Positions 36,414 through 43,263 of a stretch of 43,263 nucleotides of DNA are shown in pieces; the first letter of the stretch is position 1; every line of letters begins with the position of its first letter. Made by a program: the position numbers and the translations under genes. Below the pieces are notes generated by a model. The model was not told where the DNA came from, ran no database searches, and worked only from the letters and a program-made list of their open reading frames with translations. The stretch comes from Flavobacteriales bacterium (lineage in GTDB: Bacteria; Bacteroidota; Bacteroidia; Flavobacteriales; UBA7312). The stretch covers positions 42,098 through 85,360 of the forward strand of contig PAYR01000004.1 of the NCBI GenBank assembly GCA_002715345.1, written 5' to 3'.

Positions 36414-37805
36414 TTATTGAATGATTAGTTTGCTATTCAGATTTCCAACTTTCAGAATATAAGTTCCTTTTGATAGATTTCCATCTAATTGAATCTGTTG
36501 GTTTTTCATTTTTTCGGATATAATCAATTTTCCAGCAAGGTCCGTGATTTCAACAACTTGATTACTGTTAGGGATGTCAATCGTTAAAGCTCCGTTTGAA
36601 TAAATAGGGTTTGGATAAATGTTTAATGAAATGCTATTTTCAGTAATAGCAACAGGTTCGTATGCTTCGTTGCTTAATTCAATAATTTCGTTTGGACCTT
36701 GGCTAGGCCAACTATTACCATTCGTTGCAATATAAATCTTACCATCAGGGCTTACACATATGTCTCTAAGCCTTCCCCATGTATTAACAAAGAAATCATC
36801 CTCTTCTGTCATAGTTTGTCCATCATCAGAAAATTTAAAACGAACCAGTTTTTTATCCTTTAAAACAGACATTAATAATGTATTTTGAAATTCTGGAATA
36901 GATGGGTGATCGTACCAAATTATGTCCGATGGGGCAATTGTGCTTTGTGTTCCACTACTCCAAAGTGGTTCAGTAATATCATTATTATTACAATACTCAA
37001 TCTCACTGGCATAATTACAAAAACCTTCTACATCAGGCCAACCATAATTATTTTCCATCGAAATAATATTTAATTCATCATCCGTATCCGCCCCATGTTC
37101 TGAACTATAAATAATATTATTTGGTCCCAGTGCTAGTCCTTGAGAGTTTCTGTGACCAATAGAGTAAACATAACTTTGTTGAATTGGATTGTCTAAAGGG
37201 ACATCTCCAAAACTTCCATCAATATGATTTATACTTATTCTTAGAGTTTTACCGGTTAGAAAGTTTGGGTTTTGGGAGTTTTCAACCTGCTGGGCATCTC
37301 CAGTAGTTATAAGCATTGTTAAATCGTCTAATGCCAATAGTCTGCATCCAATGTGTGTTGTAGCAGCATCTATACTATCTATCAGAATATCTTCGTTAAT
37401 CAATTGGTCGTTGGTACTATCATATTCAAAAGAAACAATACGTTCTTTTGGATTGTTATTTCCGTAGGTGTAAGCAAGAAAAACATAAGGAGCCCCATTA
37501 TTAAATTCTGGGTGTATCTCCATTCCAAGCAATCCAGCCTCGGCATACTGAGGAGAGTATATTATACTAGAGAGATCAAGAATAACATGTCTTTCTCCAT
37601 TTTCAACATTAATTCGACTGACTGTCCCTGCTTCTCTTTCAGTTATCCATAGATAATCATCTGGTCCCCATTTGATTTCCCAAGGCACATCAAGTCCATT
37701 AACAACTTCTCTTTCAGTAAGAGTTGTATTTCCAATAACATGTTCTTGAGCATTTAAAATTTGATAAGTAAAGAAGGGCAATAATGCTAATAATATTTTT
37801 TTCAT
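36414..37805 (-). CDS. Secreted PQQ-dependent sugar dehydrogenase (GSDH family) with T9SS sorting domain
   Basis: A 463-aa exported protein. Signal peptide MKKILLALLPFFTYQILNAQ. The glucose/sorbosone dehydrogenase fold is shown by LDVPWEIKWGPDDYLWITER, GLLGMEIHPEF, LTGKTLRI, the family hallmark GHRNSQGLALGPNNIIYSSE followed by HGADTDDELNI, and GWPDVEG. Such enzymes oxidise aldoses to lactones with pyrroloquinoline quinone. The C-terminal 70 residues (LNIYPNPIYSNG ... LSKGTYILKVGNLNSKLIIQ) are a T9SS sorting domain. It opens the six-gene minus operon. Its first 26 nt are identical to those of the divergent gene at 37947. Confidence 0.9.
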   Translation of the reverse strand: MKKILLALLPFFTYQILNAQEHVIGNTTLTEREVVNGLDVPWEIKWGPDDYLWITEREAGTVSRINVENGERHVILDLSSIIYSPQYAEAGLLGMEIHPEFNNGAPYVFLAYTYGNNNPKERIVSFEYDSTNDQLINEDILIDSIDAATTHIGCRLLALDDLTMLITTGDAQQVENSQNPNFLTGKTLRISINHIDGSFGDVPLDNPIQQSYVYSIGHRNSQGLALGPNNIIYSSEHGADTDDELNIISMENNYGWPDVEGFCNYASEIEYCNNNDITEPLWSSGTQSTIAPSDIIWYDHPSIPEFQNTLLMSVLKDKKLVRFKFSDDGQTMTEEDDFFVNTWGRLRDICVSPDGKIYIATNGNSWPSQGPNEIIELSNEAYEPVAITENSISLNIYPNPIYSNGALTIDIPNSNQVVEITDLAGKLIISEKMKNQQIQLDGNLSKGTYILKVGNLNSKLIIQ

Positions 37806-37824
37806 GAGTTTAAATTTTATGAAA

Positions 37825-37832
37825 CAAATATG
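37825..37832 (-). promoter_or_regulatory. Probable promoter for the sugar dehydrogenase operon
   Basis: The minus strand reads CATATTTG, one mismatch from TAnnTTTG, 19 bp upstream of the ATG at 37805, with a TTG 20 bp further upstream (37853-37855) where a -33 element would be. Confidence 0.45.
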
Positions 37833-37920
37833 ATTAAAAATTGGAGCAATGACAATAGATAAAACAATTATTTCTTACGTGTTCAGCTATTATTAATTCT
37901 TTAATATGTCTAAAAATTAC

Positions 37921-37928
37921 TAGATTTG
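37921..37928 (+). promoter_or_regulatory. Promoter -7 box for the Cys-repeat T9SS protein gene
   Basis: TAGATTTG, a perfect TAnnTTTG, 18 bp upstream of the ATG at 37947. Confidence 0.5.
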
Positions 37929-37946
37929 TCACATAAATAGACACTT

Positions 37947-39278
37947 ATGAAAAAAATATTATTAGCATTATTAGTAACTTTTGGATTGAATCAAACACAA
38001 GCTCAAATGGTATCGCCTTGTGATTCCATAGATATTGTAACAAGTCCTAATGGAAGCGTGTCAATGGAAATAATGGTTGGTTGGAATATAAATTCACCGC
38101 TGTTTATTGTATCTGTAGATAATATGGGAAATGTTTTAGGGGAAGATAGTTTGTCTTGGACGCACTATGTTTATCCAACTCCAGCACTTCAAACCTTTAC
38201 AACCTGTACAGATTATGTTTTCGGAGTTGATACGTTGACTTGTTGTGTGCAGTTTAATTGGGATGGTCAAGCATGGGCAATGTCAACAGGAGCAATTGAA
38301 GATAATGAAGATCTTATTGGTCAATGGTATTCAGAAGAGGAGGGAGAATATGTTACTTTCACTTCAGATAGCATTTTCATTTATTCTTTAGAAAACGATT
38401 GCTATGAATTTATGAGTATGTCTTATGAAATTCAATCAGATACATCTTTTATTGCTACTCAAGAGTTTCAAGGAATGTCATTTGAAATGGAGCTATTATA
38501 CGCTATAAACAATGATAATCTAACTATAGTTATAGATCAAGAAGGAGATATAGAACAATATAATTATGTTTCTACAAACTATGATCCTTCAAAACTTAAT
38601 TTATGTAGTGATTTTTATACATGGATTTGTGATAATAATTCTAGTTGTGTTGAAGTTGCAGAAGGAAGTGGCGAATTTGCTAGTGAAGAAGAATGCCAAT
38701 GGCAATGTTTTTCAGGAGAAGTGACATACGAATGTTGGGATGGTGACTGTTATGAAGCAGGTGATTTTGGTTCTTATCAGTCTTACGAAGCATGTGTTGA
38801 CGTATGTGAACTTGTCGATACTATAGTTACTTATAATTGTATTGTTGGTTCATGTGTAGAATCTTTCTTTGGTGAAGGTGAATACAACACACTAGATGAA
38901 TGTGAAGAGGAATGTGGAAACAATAATGAAGACATTACATATGAGTGTGTTTTAGGAGCTTGTTATGAAAATCCATTGGGTAATGGTACATATGCATCTT
39001 TAGAAGAGTGTGAGCAAAATTGTAACCCGAGTGCAATAGAAGAAGAGGAAATAGGTATTCAGCTAGTGCCTAATCCATTCTTTGAGAGCACACTTATTTT
39101 ATTAGATAAGGTAGCAAATAATTACAAATTGTATGACTTGAGCGGAAAGCTTGTTAAGCACGAAAAAATGAATAGCAAGCAAACACAAATCAAAAGAGAT
39201 AATCTTCCTTCAGGAATGTATTTCTTAGAATTATACAGTGATGATGTTGTAATCAGAAAGAAGCTTATTATTCAATAA
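37947..39278 (+). CDS. Secreted protein with four Cys-rich repeats and T9SS sorting domain
   Basis: A 443-aa exported protein with signal peptide MKKILLALLVTFGLNQTQAQ. Residues about 120-220 (LIGQWYSEEEGEYVTFTSDS ... TNYDPSKLNLC) look like a small lipocalin-like or beta-sandwich domain. Residues 225-360 hold four repeats of the form C-x(4-5)-C-x(16)-C-x(3)-C, for example TYECWDGDCYEAG, TYNCIVGSCVES and TYECVLGACYEN, each ending in ECxxxC. They probably form disulfide-bonded modules. The last 70 residues (QLVPNPFFES ... LPSGMYFLELYSDDVVIRKK) are the T9SS sorting domain. Function is unknown; a binding or structural role is likely. It is monocistronic with its own terminator. Confidence 0.85.
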   Translation: MKKILLALLVTFGLNQTQAQMVSPCDSIDIVTSPNGSVSMEIMVGWNINSPLFIVSVDNMGNVLGEDSLSWTHYVYPTPALQTFTTCTDYVFGVDTLTCCVQFNWDGQAWAMSTGAIEDNEDLIGQWYSEEEGEYVTFTSDSIFIYSLENDCYEFMSMSYEIQSDTSFIATQEFQGMSFEMELLYAINNDNLTIVIDQEGDIEQYNYVSTNYDPSKLNLCSDFYTWICDNNSSCVEVAEGSGEFASEEECQWQCFSGEVTYECWDGDCYEAGDFGSYQSYEACVDVCELVDTIVTYNCIVGSCVESFFGEGEYNTLDECEEECGNNNEDITYECVLGACYENPLGNGTYASLEECEQNCNPSAIEEEEIGIQLVPNPFFESTLILLDKVANNYKLYDLSGKLVKHEKMNSKQTQIKRDNLPSGMYFLELYSDDVVIRKKLIIQ

Positions 39279-39297
39279 GAAAAAGTACAATTTTTAT

Positions 39298-39331
39298 AAA
39301 AGCTCTGCTCTATTGAGTGGGGCTTTTTTTT
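39298..39331 (+). terminator. Rho-independent terminator after the Cys-repeat T9SS gene
   Basis: A 13-bp stem (39298-39310 with 39315-39327, three G-T wobbles) around the loop TATT, followed by a run of eight T. Confidence 0.8.
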
Positions 39332-39372
39332 GTATAAAAACAAATGTTTTTTTACACCTTAAGAGTATTTAA

Positions 39373-39610
39373 AATTTTCCCAAATTCAGAACTAGTGAAT
39401 GTGAATTAAGTCAAACAATTTTATTTTATTCTGAAGGTAATCTTCAAACTAAATATTTAAATAATTCTGAGGATACATCTTATGTTATTGAAGAACTCTT
39501 TTCTGAAAAAAATGGGTTATATCAATGACAATAATTCAAACTTTAGATCTGAACCAAAAGTTTATAATAATATTGGTTATTTATATCAAAAATTTGTAAC
39601 AAAATATTAA
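39373..39610 (+). pseudogene. Frameshifted remnant of an unidentified gene
   Basis: In the 403-bp gap between the 37947 gene and mnmE, one frame (39373-39528) reads like protein: SECELSQTILFYSEGNL, then YLNNSEDTSYVIEELFSEK, ending at a TGA. A second frame (39512-39610) continues with MGYINDNNSNFRSEPKVYNN and IGYLYQKFVTKY before a TAA. The two meet at an A7 run (39506-39512), the usual place for a frameshift. No start codon with upstream signals is visible, so this is a C-terminal remnant or a random pair of open frames. The protein family is not recognised. A 7-bp hairpin (ACTCGAA/TTCGAGT, 39617-39634) follows. Confidence 0.4.
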
Positions 39611-39681
39611 GTTTTAACTCGAAATTATTCGAGTCCCATTCAGATTATTTACATTAGTTTTAACCATTTAAAATTTAATGG

Positions 39682-41031
39682 TTACTTTCCAATACAGAAG
39701 TTGGAGAAAATATTATTGAGCAGGTCATCGGTAGAGATTTCTCCTGTGATTTCTCCTAGATGGAAGAGTGCTTGACGAATATCCATCGCTAAGAAGTCGC
39801 CAGAGATACCACTGTTCAGACCTTCGATGGTCTTGATGATTTGTTCCAAAGATTTGTTCAGCGCATCAACATGTCGGCTGTTGCTCACAATTGTTTGGTT
39901 GTTGCACAATGCTCCTGTATTTACAAAGCTTAGAAGGATATCGGTCAGTGCCTCCAAACCTACTTTTTGCTTGGCTGATATGAAGAGCGCATCTTTCACT
40001 TGCGCTTTAGCAGCAGGGTTTTGATCGACCTTGTTCACTACCACTACTAATTTATTCGCCAGTTTGCCTTTCAGTTCTTCTACTTCTTTCAGTTGTTGGG
40101 ATAGGTCTTTGCTAGCATCCATGAGATACAGCACTAATTGTGCCTGTTGCGCCTTTTCTAATGCCTTTTGTATACCGATACTCTCGACCACATCGTTGGT
40201 TTCTCTTAGTCCAGCCGTATCAATAAATCGGAAGTGAATGCCGCCTATGATGAGGTCATCCTCTATGGTGTCTCGGGTGGTTCCTGCAATATCCGATACA
40301 ATCGCTCTTTCCTCATTTAATAAGGCATTGAGTAGGGTGGATTTTCCCACATTGGGCTCGCCTAAAATAGCTACAGGGATTCCGTTCTTAATCACATTTC
40401 CTACCGCAAAGGAGTCTACTAGTCGCTTTAGTGCTGCTTTGATTTTTTCAAGCAGTTCGTTGAACTTCTCTCTATCGGCAAACTCCACATCTTCTTCTCC
40501 AAAATCAAGCTCCAGTTCAATGAGTGAAGCAAAGTTGATAAGTTCTTCTCTTAGGTCTTTCAGCTCGTTGGAAAAACCACCACGCATCTGCTGCATAGCC
40601 ACTTTATGCGCTGCCTCGCTGTCCGAAGCAATAAGGTCGGCAACCGCCTCTGCTTGCGATAGGTCTATCTTTCCATTACTGAAGGCACGCAAGGTAAACT
40701 CACCTGGTTGGGCCATACGTCCCCCCTCTTTTAAAAAGAGCTGTATCAGTTGGTTTTGAATGTATACCGAACCATGACAAGATACTTCCACCACATCCTC
40801 ACCCGTATAAGAATGCGGGTTTTTAAAGATTGTTACCAATACCTCATCCACAATTTTATCAGCATCACGAATCGTGCCAAAGTGAACCGTATGTGAGGCT
40901 TGCTCGCTTAGGTTCTTGGCAAGAAACAACTTATCGCAGATAGAAATAGCTTCCGGACCCGATAAACGAATAACCGAAATAGCACCCACTCCGGACGCTG
41001 TTGCAAGTGCACAGATAGTATCTTGAAGCAT
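39682..41031 (-). CDS. mnmE: tRNA uridine-5-carboxymethylaminomethyl modification GTPase MnmE
   Basis: Works with MnmG on wobble U34 of certain tRNAs. 449 aa from ATG 41031 (MLQDTICALATASGVGAI). The tetrahydrofolate-binding N-domain has VIRLSGPEA, EVSCHGSVYIQNQLIQ and GEFTLRAFSNGKIDLSQAEA. The G domain has GEPNVGKSTLLNALLNEERA, DTAGLRET and VVNKVD. The C-terminal CIGK is the conserved ending. A longer in-frame start at 41073 would add 14 residues upstream of the conserved DTICALAT and is less likely, because the -7 box at 41036-41043 falls inside it. Confidence 0.97.
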   Translation of the reverse strand: MLQDTICALATASGVGAISVIRLSGPEAISICDKLFLAKNLSEQASHTVHFGTIRDADKIVDEVLVTIFKNPHSYTGEDVVEVSCHGSVYIQNQLIQLFLKEGGRMAQPGEFTLRAFSNGKIDLSQAEAVADLIASDSEAAHKVAMQQMRGGFSNELKDLREELINFASLIELELDFGEEDVEFADREKFNELLEKIKAALKRLVDSFAVGNVIKNGIPVAILGEPNVGKSTLLNALLNEERAIVSDIAGTTRDTIEDDLIIGGIHFRFIDTAGLRETNDVVESIGIQKALEKAQQAQLVLYLMDASKDLSQQLKEVEELKGKLANKLVVVVNKVDQNPAAKAQVKDALFISAKQKVGLEALTDILLSFVNTGALCNNQTIVSNSRHVDALNKSLEQIIKTIEGLNSGISGDFLAMDIRQALFHLGEITGEISTDDLLNNIFSNFCIGK

Positions 41032-41035
41032 GTGG

Positions 41036-41043
41036 CAAAGATA
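41036..41043 (-). promoter_or_regulatory. Promoter -7 box for mnmE
   Basis: The minus strand reads TATCTTTG followed by C, a perfect TAnnTTTG. Only 4 bp separate it from the mnmE ATG, which suggests a leaderless or nearly leaderless transcript. Confidence 0.5.
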
Positions 41044-41089
41044 AGGCAAACTCTTTTGCTTTTTTACTTTCATCTATCAGATTAACTTT

Positions 41090-41097
41090 TAATTTTG
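41090..41097 (+). promoter_or_regulatory. Promoter -7 box for sucD
   Basis: TAATTTTG followed by C, a perfect TAnnTTTG, 23 bp upstream of the sucD ATG. Confidence 0.55.
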
Positions 41098-41120
41098 CAG
41101 CGATTAAAAAAGCATAACAA

Positions 41121-41990
41121 ATGAGCGTTTTGGTAAATAAAGATTCTAAAGTAATTATTCAGGGTTTTACAGGAAGTGAGGGTACCTTCCATGCTGGGCA
41201 AATGATTGAATACGGAACTAATGTAGTAGGAGGGGTAACTCCGGGTAAAGGTGGACAAACACACTTGGACCGTCCTGTTTTCAATATGGTTTCCGAAGCA
41301 GTAGAAAACGTAGGAGCAAACACTTCTATGATTTTTGTACCACCAGCATTTGCCGGTGATGCCATTATGGAAGCTGCTACAGCGGGTATTCAAGTAATCA
41401 TATGTATTACGGAAGGTATTCCTACAAAGGATATGATTACGGTGAAGGAATTTATAAGCGATAAAGACTGTACGCTTGTTGGACCGAACTGTCCAGGTGT
41501 TATCACACCAGGTGAAGCAAAATGTGGTATCATGCCAGGATTCGTATTTAAGGCGGGTAAGATTGGTATCGTTTCTAAGTCGGGCACATTAACTTATGAG
41601 GCGGCCGACCAAGTAGTAAAAGCGGGCTTAGGTATCTCTACAGCTATCGGTATTGGTGGTGATCCAATTATTGGAACAACGACTAAGGAAGCAGTTGAGT
41701 TATTGATGAACGACCCAGAAACAGAAGGTATCATCATGATTGGTGAGATTGGTGGTCAGTTAGAGGCGGATGCTGCTAAGTGGGTAAAAGCAAATGGAAC
41801 AAAGCCAGTGGTTGGTTTTATTGCTGGACAAACAGCTCCTGCTGGTAGAACAATGGGGCATGCTGGTGCTATTGTAGGTGGTGCAGATGATACTGCTGAA
41901 GCGAAGATGAAAATCATGAGCGAATGTGGTATTCATGTAGTCGCTTCTCCTGCACAAATCGGTTCTAAAATGGCCGAGCTAATGAGCTAA
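41121..41990 (+). CDS. sucD: Succinyl-CoA ligase alpha subunit
   Basis: TCA-cycle enzyme making ATP or GTP from succinyl-CoA. 289 aa. Signatures: QGFTGSEGTFHAGQMIEYGT near the start, TPGKGGQTHLDRPVFN, FVPPAFAGDAIMEAA, VGPNCPGVITPGE, MIGEIGGQLEADAA, and the active phosphohistidine His247 in MGHAGAIVGG. The beta subunit gene (sucC) is not adjacent. It has its own promoter and terminator. Confidence 0.98.
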   Translation: MSVLVNKDSKVIIQGFTGSEGTFHAGQMIEYGTNVVGGVTPGKGGQTHLDRPVFNMVSEAVENVGANTSMIFVPPAFAGDAIMEAATAGIQVIICITEGIPTKDMITVKEFISDKDCTLVGPNCPGVITPGEAKCGIMPGFVFKAGKIGIVSKSGTLTYEAADQVVKAGLGISTAIGIGGDPIIGTTTKEAVELLMNDPETEGIIMIGEIGGQLEADAAKWVKANGTKPVVGFIAGQTAPAGRTMGHAGAIVGGADDTAEAKMKIMSECGIHVVASPAQIGSKMAELMS

Positions 41991-42012
41991 ATTCATTACA
42001 ATTTAAATATTG

Positions 42013-42044
42013 AAAAGCCCTTCCGTGTTGGAATGGCTTTTTTT
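42013..42044 (+). terminator. Rho-independent terminator after sucD
   Basis: AAAAGCC (42013-42019) and GGCTTTT (42035-42041) pair, extended inward by TTCC/GGAA after one mismatch, with the loop GTGTT and a T-run. Confidence 0.8.
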
Positions 42045-42046
42045 AT

Positions 42047-42074
42047 GGTCACCCTGAATTTGATTCAGGATCTG
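42047..42074. repeat. Short palindromic intergenic element (REP-like)
   Basis: CCTGAAT (42053-42059) and ATTCAGG (42063-42069) flank TTG, inside the phrase GTCACCCTGAATTTGATTCA. Similar palindromes (GTCAnCCTGAA...TTCAGGnTCT) are, as I recall, dispersed repeats in many Bacteroidota genomes. It is the only copy seen in this window. Confidence 0.45.
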
Positions 42075-42088
42075 TTAGCAATTTATAT

Positions 42089-42484
42089 TTATTCATCATT
42101 ATTTATTAATTTTCCATCTCGAAACGTTCCTTGCTCAATTCTACCATCTTTATGGATCCATATTCCCCAACCGTTATAATCTCCATTTTCGAAATTTCCA
42201 ACATAAGTTCCTAATAAATTACCCATTGTGTCATAAAGTGTCTCTGAACCCCATCCATTTACTAATCCCATTTCCATTTCTCCATCAAAAGATTTAATCA
42301 ATTTTCCTTCATAAACATCTGTTTTTTGGATTACACCGTGAGGGCTTCCATTTTTCCATGTCCCATTTGTGTAAGATCCATCTGGCCAAAAATATAGCCC
42401 AATTCCATTTTCACAATCCCCTTTAACACACTGCCCAAACCCAATAACAGGAAAGCAAAGTAATGTGAATAGTATATTTTTCAT
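42089..42484 (-). CDS. Secreted MORN-repeat protein
   Basis: A 131-aa exported protein with signal peptide MKNILFTLLCFPVIGFGQ. It consists of MORN repeats of the G-x-G/N-x-Y-x-G form: GIGLYFWPDGSYTNGTWKNG, GLVNGWGSETLYD, GTYVGNFENGDYNGWGIWI and HKDGRIEQGTFRDG. One Cys pair (QCVKGDC) lies near the mature N-terminus. Its role is not known; MORN repeats usually serve in binding. It is single, converging on sucD. Confidence 0.85.
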   Translation of the reverse strand: MKNILFTLLCFPVIGFGQCVKGDCENGIGLYFWPDGSYTNGTWKNGSPHGVIQKTDVYEGKLIKSFDGEMEMGLVNGWGSETLYDTMGNLLGTYVGNFENGDYNGWGIWIHKDGRIEQGTFRDGKLINNDE

Positions 42485-42488
42485 CTCA

Positions 42489-42496
42489 CAAAAATA
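42489..42496 (-). promoter_or_regulatory. Possible -7 promoter box for the MORN gene
   Basis: The minus strand reads TATTTTTG, a TAnnTTTG match only 4 bp before the ATG at 42484. The surrounding DNA is AT-rich, so chance is more likely than for the other boxes. Confidence 0.35.
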
Positions 42497-42617
42497 AAAT
42501 AAGATCTATTTTGTAAATATTTTTTAGGATAAAAATTTCGTGGTTAGTATGTAAATTATTTTTTTATTTCACTAAATCAATGTTCTAAAATCAAGAAAAA
42601 GAGGTGAAGTAATTTTT

Positions 42618-42625
42618 TATATTTG
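42618..42625 (+). promoter_or_regulatory. Promoter -7 box for fabG
   Basis: TATATTTG, a perfect TAnnTTTG, 42 bp upstream of the fabG ATG. Confidence 0.5.
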
Positions 42626-42667
42626 GTGCTTTAATAAGATATAGCTAATAAAAGGATATATACACCT

Positions 42668-43263
42668 ATGAAATTACTAGACGGAAAAATAGCCATTATT
42701 ACTGGTGCCTCAAGAGGTATTGGTAAAGGCATCGCATTAAAATTTGCCGAGCAAGGTGCTAATATTGCTTTCACTTATTTATCATCGGAAGAAAAAGCCA
42801 AAACTTTGGAGGCAGAGCTGGGTGCTTTCGGTATTACTGCCAAAGGGTTTAAATCGGATGCTTCCGATTTTGATTCGGCACAGCAATTAGCTACTAATGT
42901 AATGGAAACTTTCGGTAGCATTGATGTAGTGGTAAACAATGCGGGTATCACCAAAGATAACTTGCTCATGCGCATGAGCGAGGAGGATTACGATAGAGTA
43001 ATGGAAGTGAATATGAAATCCATCTTTAACCTTACAAAGGCGGTATTGCGCCCGATGTTGAAGCAAAGAAGTGGTTCTATTATTAACATGAGCTCGGTAG
43101 TAGGCGTAAAAGGCAATGCAGGTCAAACCAACTATTCAGCTTCTAAGGCGGCTATTATTGGTTTTAGTAAATCTACTGCTTTGGAGTTAGGCTCGCGTAA
43201 CATCCGTTGTAATGTGATTGCTCCTGGTTTTATAGAAACAGAAATGACAGCTGCTTTAGATGA
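42668..43263 (+). CDS. fabG: 3-oxoacyl-[ACP] reductase, N-terminal part (runs off window)
   Basis: NADPH-dependent reductase of type II fatty-acid synthesis. About 198 residues are visible, and the frame is open at the window end. The short-chain dehydrogenase marks are all present: the nucleotide-binding TGASRGIG at residues 12-19, NNAG at 90-93, and the catalytic tetrad N115, S143, Y156 and K160 (NYSASKAAIIGF). The later APGFIETEMTAAL is typical for FabG rather than for other short-chain reductases. No other fab gene is adjacent in the window. Confidence 0.93.
   Translation, partial: MKLLDGKIAIITGASRGIGKGIALKFAEQGANIAFTYLSSEEKAKTLEAELGAFGITAKGFKSDASDFDSAQQLATNVMETFGSIDVVVNNAGITKDNLLMRMSEEDYDRVMEVNMKSIFNLTKAVLRPMLKQRSGSIINMSSVVGVKGNAGQTNYSASKAAIIGFSKSTALELGSRNIRCNVIAPGFIETEMTAALD

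Larger units (their letters stand above)
37780..37972. repeat. 26-bp perfect inverted repeat at the starts of two divergent genes
   Basis: The first 26 nt of the coding sequence at 37805 (minus strand, 37805 down to 37780) and of the one at 37947 (plus strand, 37947-37972) are identical, including synonymous positions, and encode MKKILLAL plus part of the next Leu codons. They face each other across a 141-bp intergenic region that carries both promoters. Confidence 0.85.

Noticed and set aside
39661-39684. Inverted repeat TAACCATT/AATGGTTA at the end of mnmE.
   Set aside because: It could be a terminator, but no T-run follows on the minus strand, so I do not call it one.
40238-40759. A 173-codon open frame on the plus strand, opposite mnmE.
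   Set aside because: It is antisense to a complete mnmE with strong motifs, has low-complexity Ser-rich translation and no promoter, so it is a shadow of mnmE codon usage.
1-43263. tRNA, rRNA, CRISPR array, insertion sequence, phage or toxin-antitoxin locus.
   Set aside because: No cloverleaf, regularly spaced repeats, transposase, integrase or paired small toxin genes were recognised in either strand.

Overview
This 43 kb window looks like chromosomal DNA from an AT-rich marine-type member of the Bacteroidota, most likely class Flavobacteriia. The basis is a set of lineage traits read from the sequence: four secreted proteins with C-terminal type IX secretion (T9SS) sorting domains, -7 promoter boxes of the form TAnnTTTG(C), a DUF4295 gene next to rpmG, a BshC bacillithiol enzyme, DUF5723 and TlpA/DUF4369-type envelope proteins, and ribosomal proteins L28 and L33 in the zinc-free form. 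No tRNA, rRNA, CRISPR array, insertion sequence, integrase or phage gene was seen. The content is mostly housekeeping plus envelope and secreted proteins.

Layout. 1-5.5 kb (minus): the N-terminal part of a TPP-dependent 2-oxoacid dehydrogenase E1, a 1052-aa secreted BNR/PKD T9SS protein, a membrane zinc metallopeptidase and a small outer-membrane barrel protein. 5.6-16.3 kb (plus): hisS, a lipoprotein, cinA, rpmB, a Cys-rich lipoprotein, an M1 aminopeptidase, rpmG, a DUF4295 gene, ftsY, an internally deleted rimO, bshC and guaA. 16.3-21.4 kb: a LysM protein convergent with an enoyl-CoA hydratase/ftsK/lolA operon. 21.5-26.5 kb (plus): ctlX-argS-ffh-folD. 26.5-30.9 kb: a start-less membrane ORF and a TlpA-like lipoprotein (minus), then queE and an OmpA/TPR protein (plus). 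30.1-37.8 kb: a tight minus-strand operon (PQQ-type sugar dehydrogenase, SMP-30-like protein, rarA, large lipoprotein, DUF5723 protein, kdsA). 37.9-43.3 kb: a Cys-repeat T9SS protein, a decayed gene remnant, mnmE, sucD, a MORN protein and the start of fabG.

How the genes work together. ftsY and ffh supply the two GTPases of co-translational membrane targeting. rpmB, rpmG, DUF4295, ftsY and rimO form a recognisable Bacteroidota ribosome/targeting cluster, but here it is opened by two unrelated exported-protein genes, and rimO has lost its radical-SAM core in frame. The two adjacent secreted proteins at 35.4-37.8 kb could act in sequence, sugar to lactone to acid. LolA, KdsA, OmpA and the DUF5723/lipoprotein pair serve the outer membrane.

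The strongest oddities are the mini-RimO at 12819-13250, the 95-codon ORF with no start codon directly after a TAA at 26519-26806, a 26-bp inverted repeat made by the first codons of two divergent secreted-protein genes (37780-37972), a gene remnant at 39373-39610, and terminator hairpins that abut the next start codon, two of which carry a TAnnTTTG box in or across the loop. I did not find a clearly new multi-gene system.
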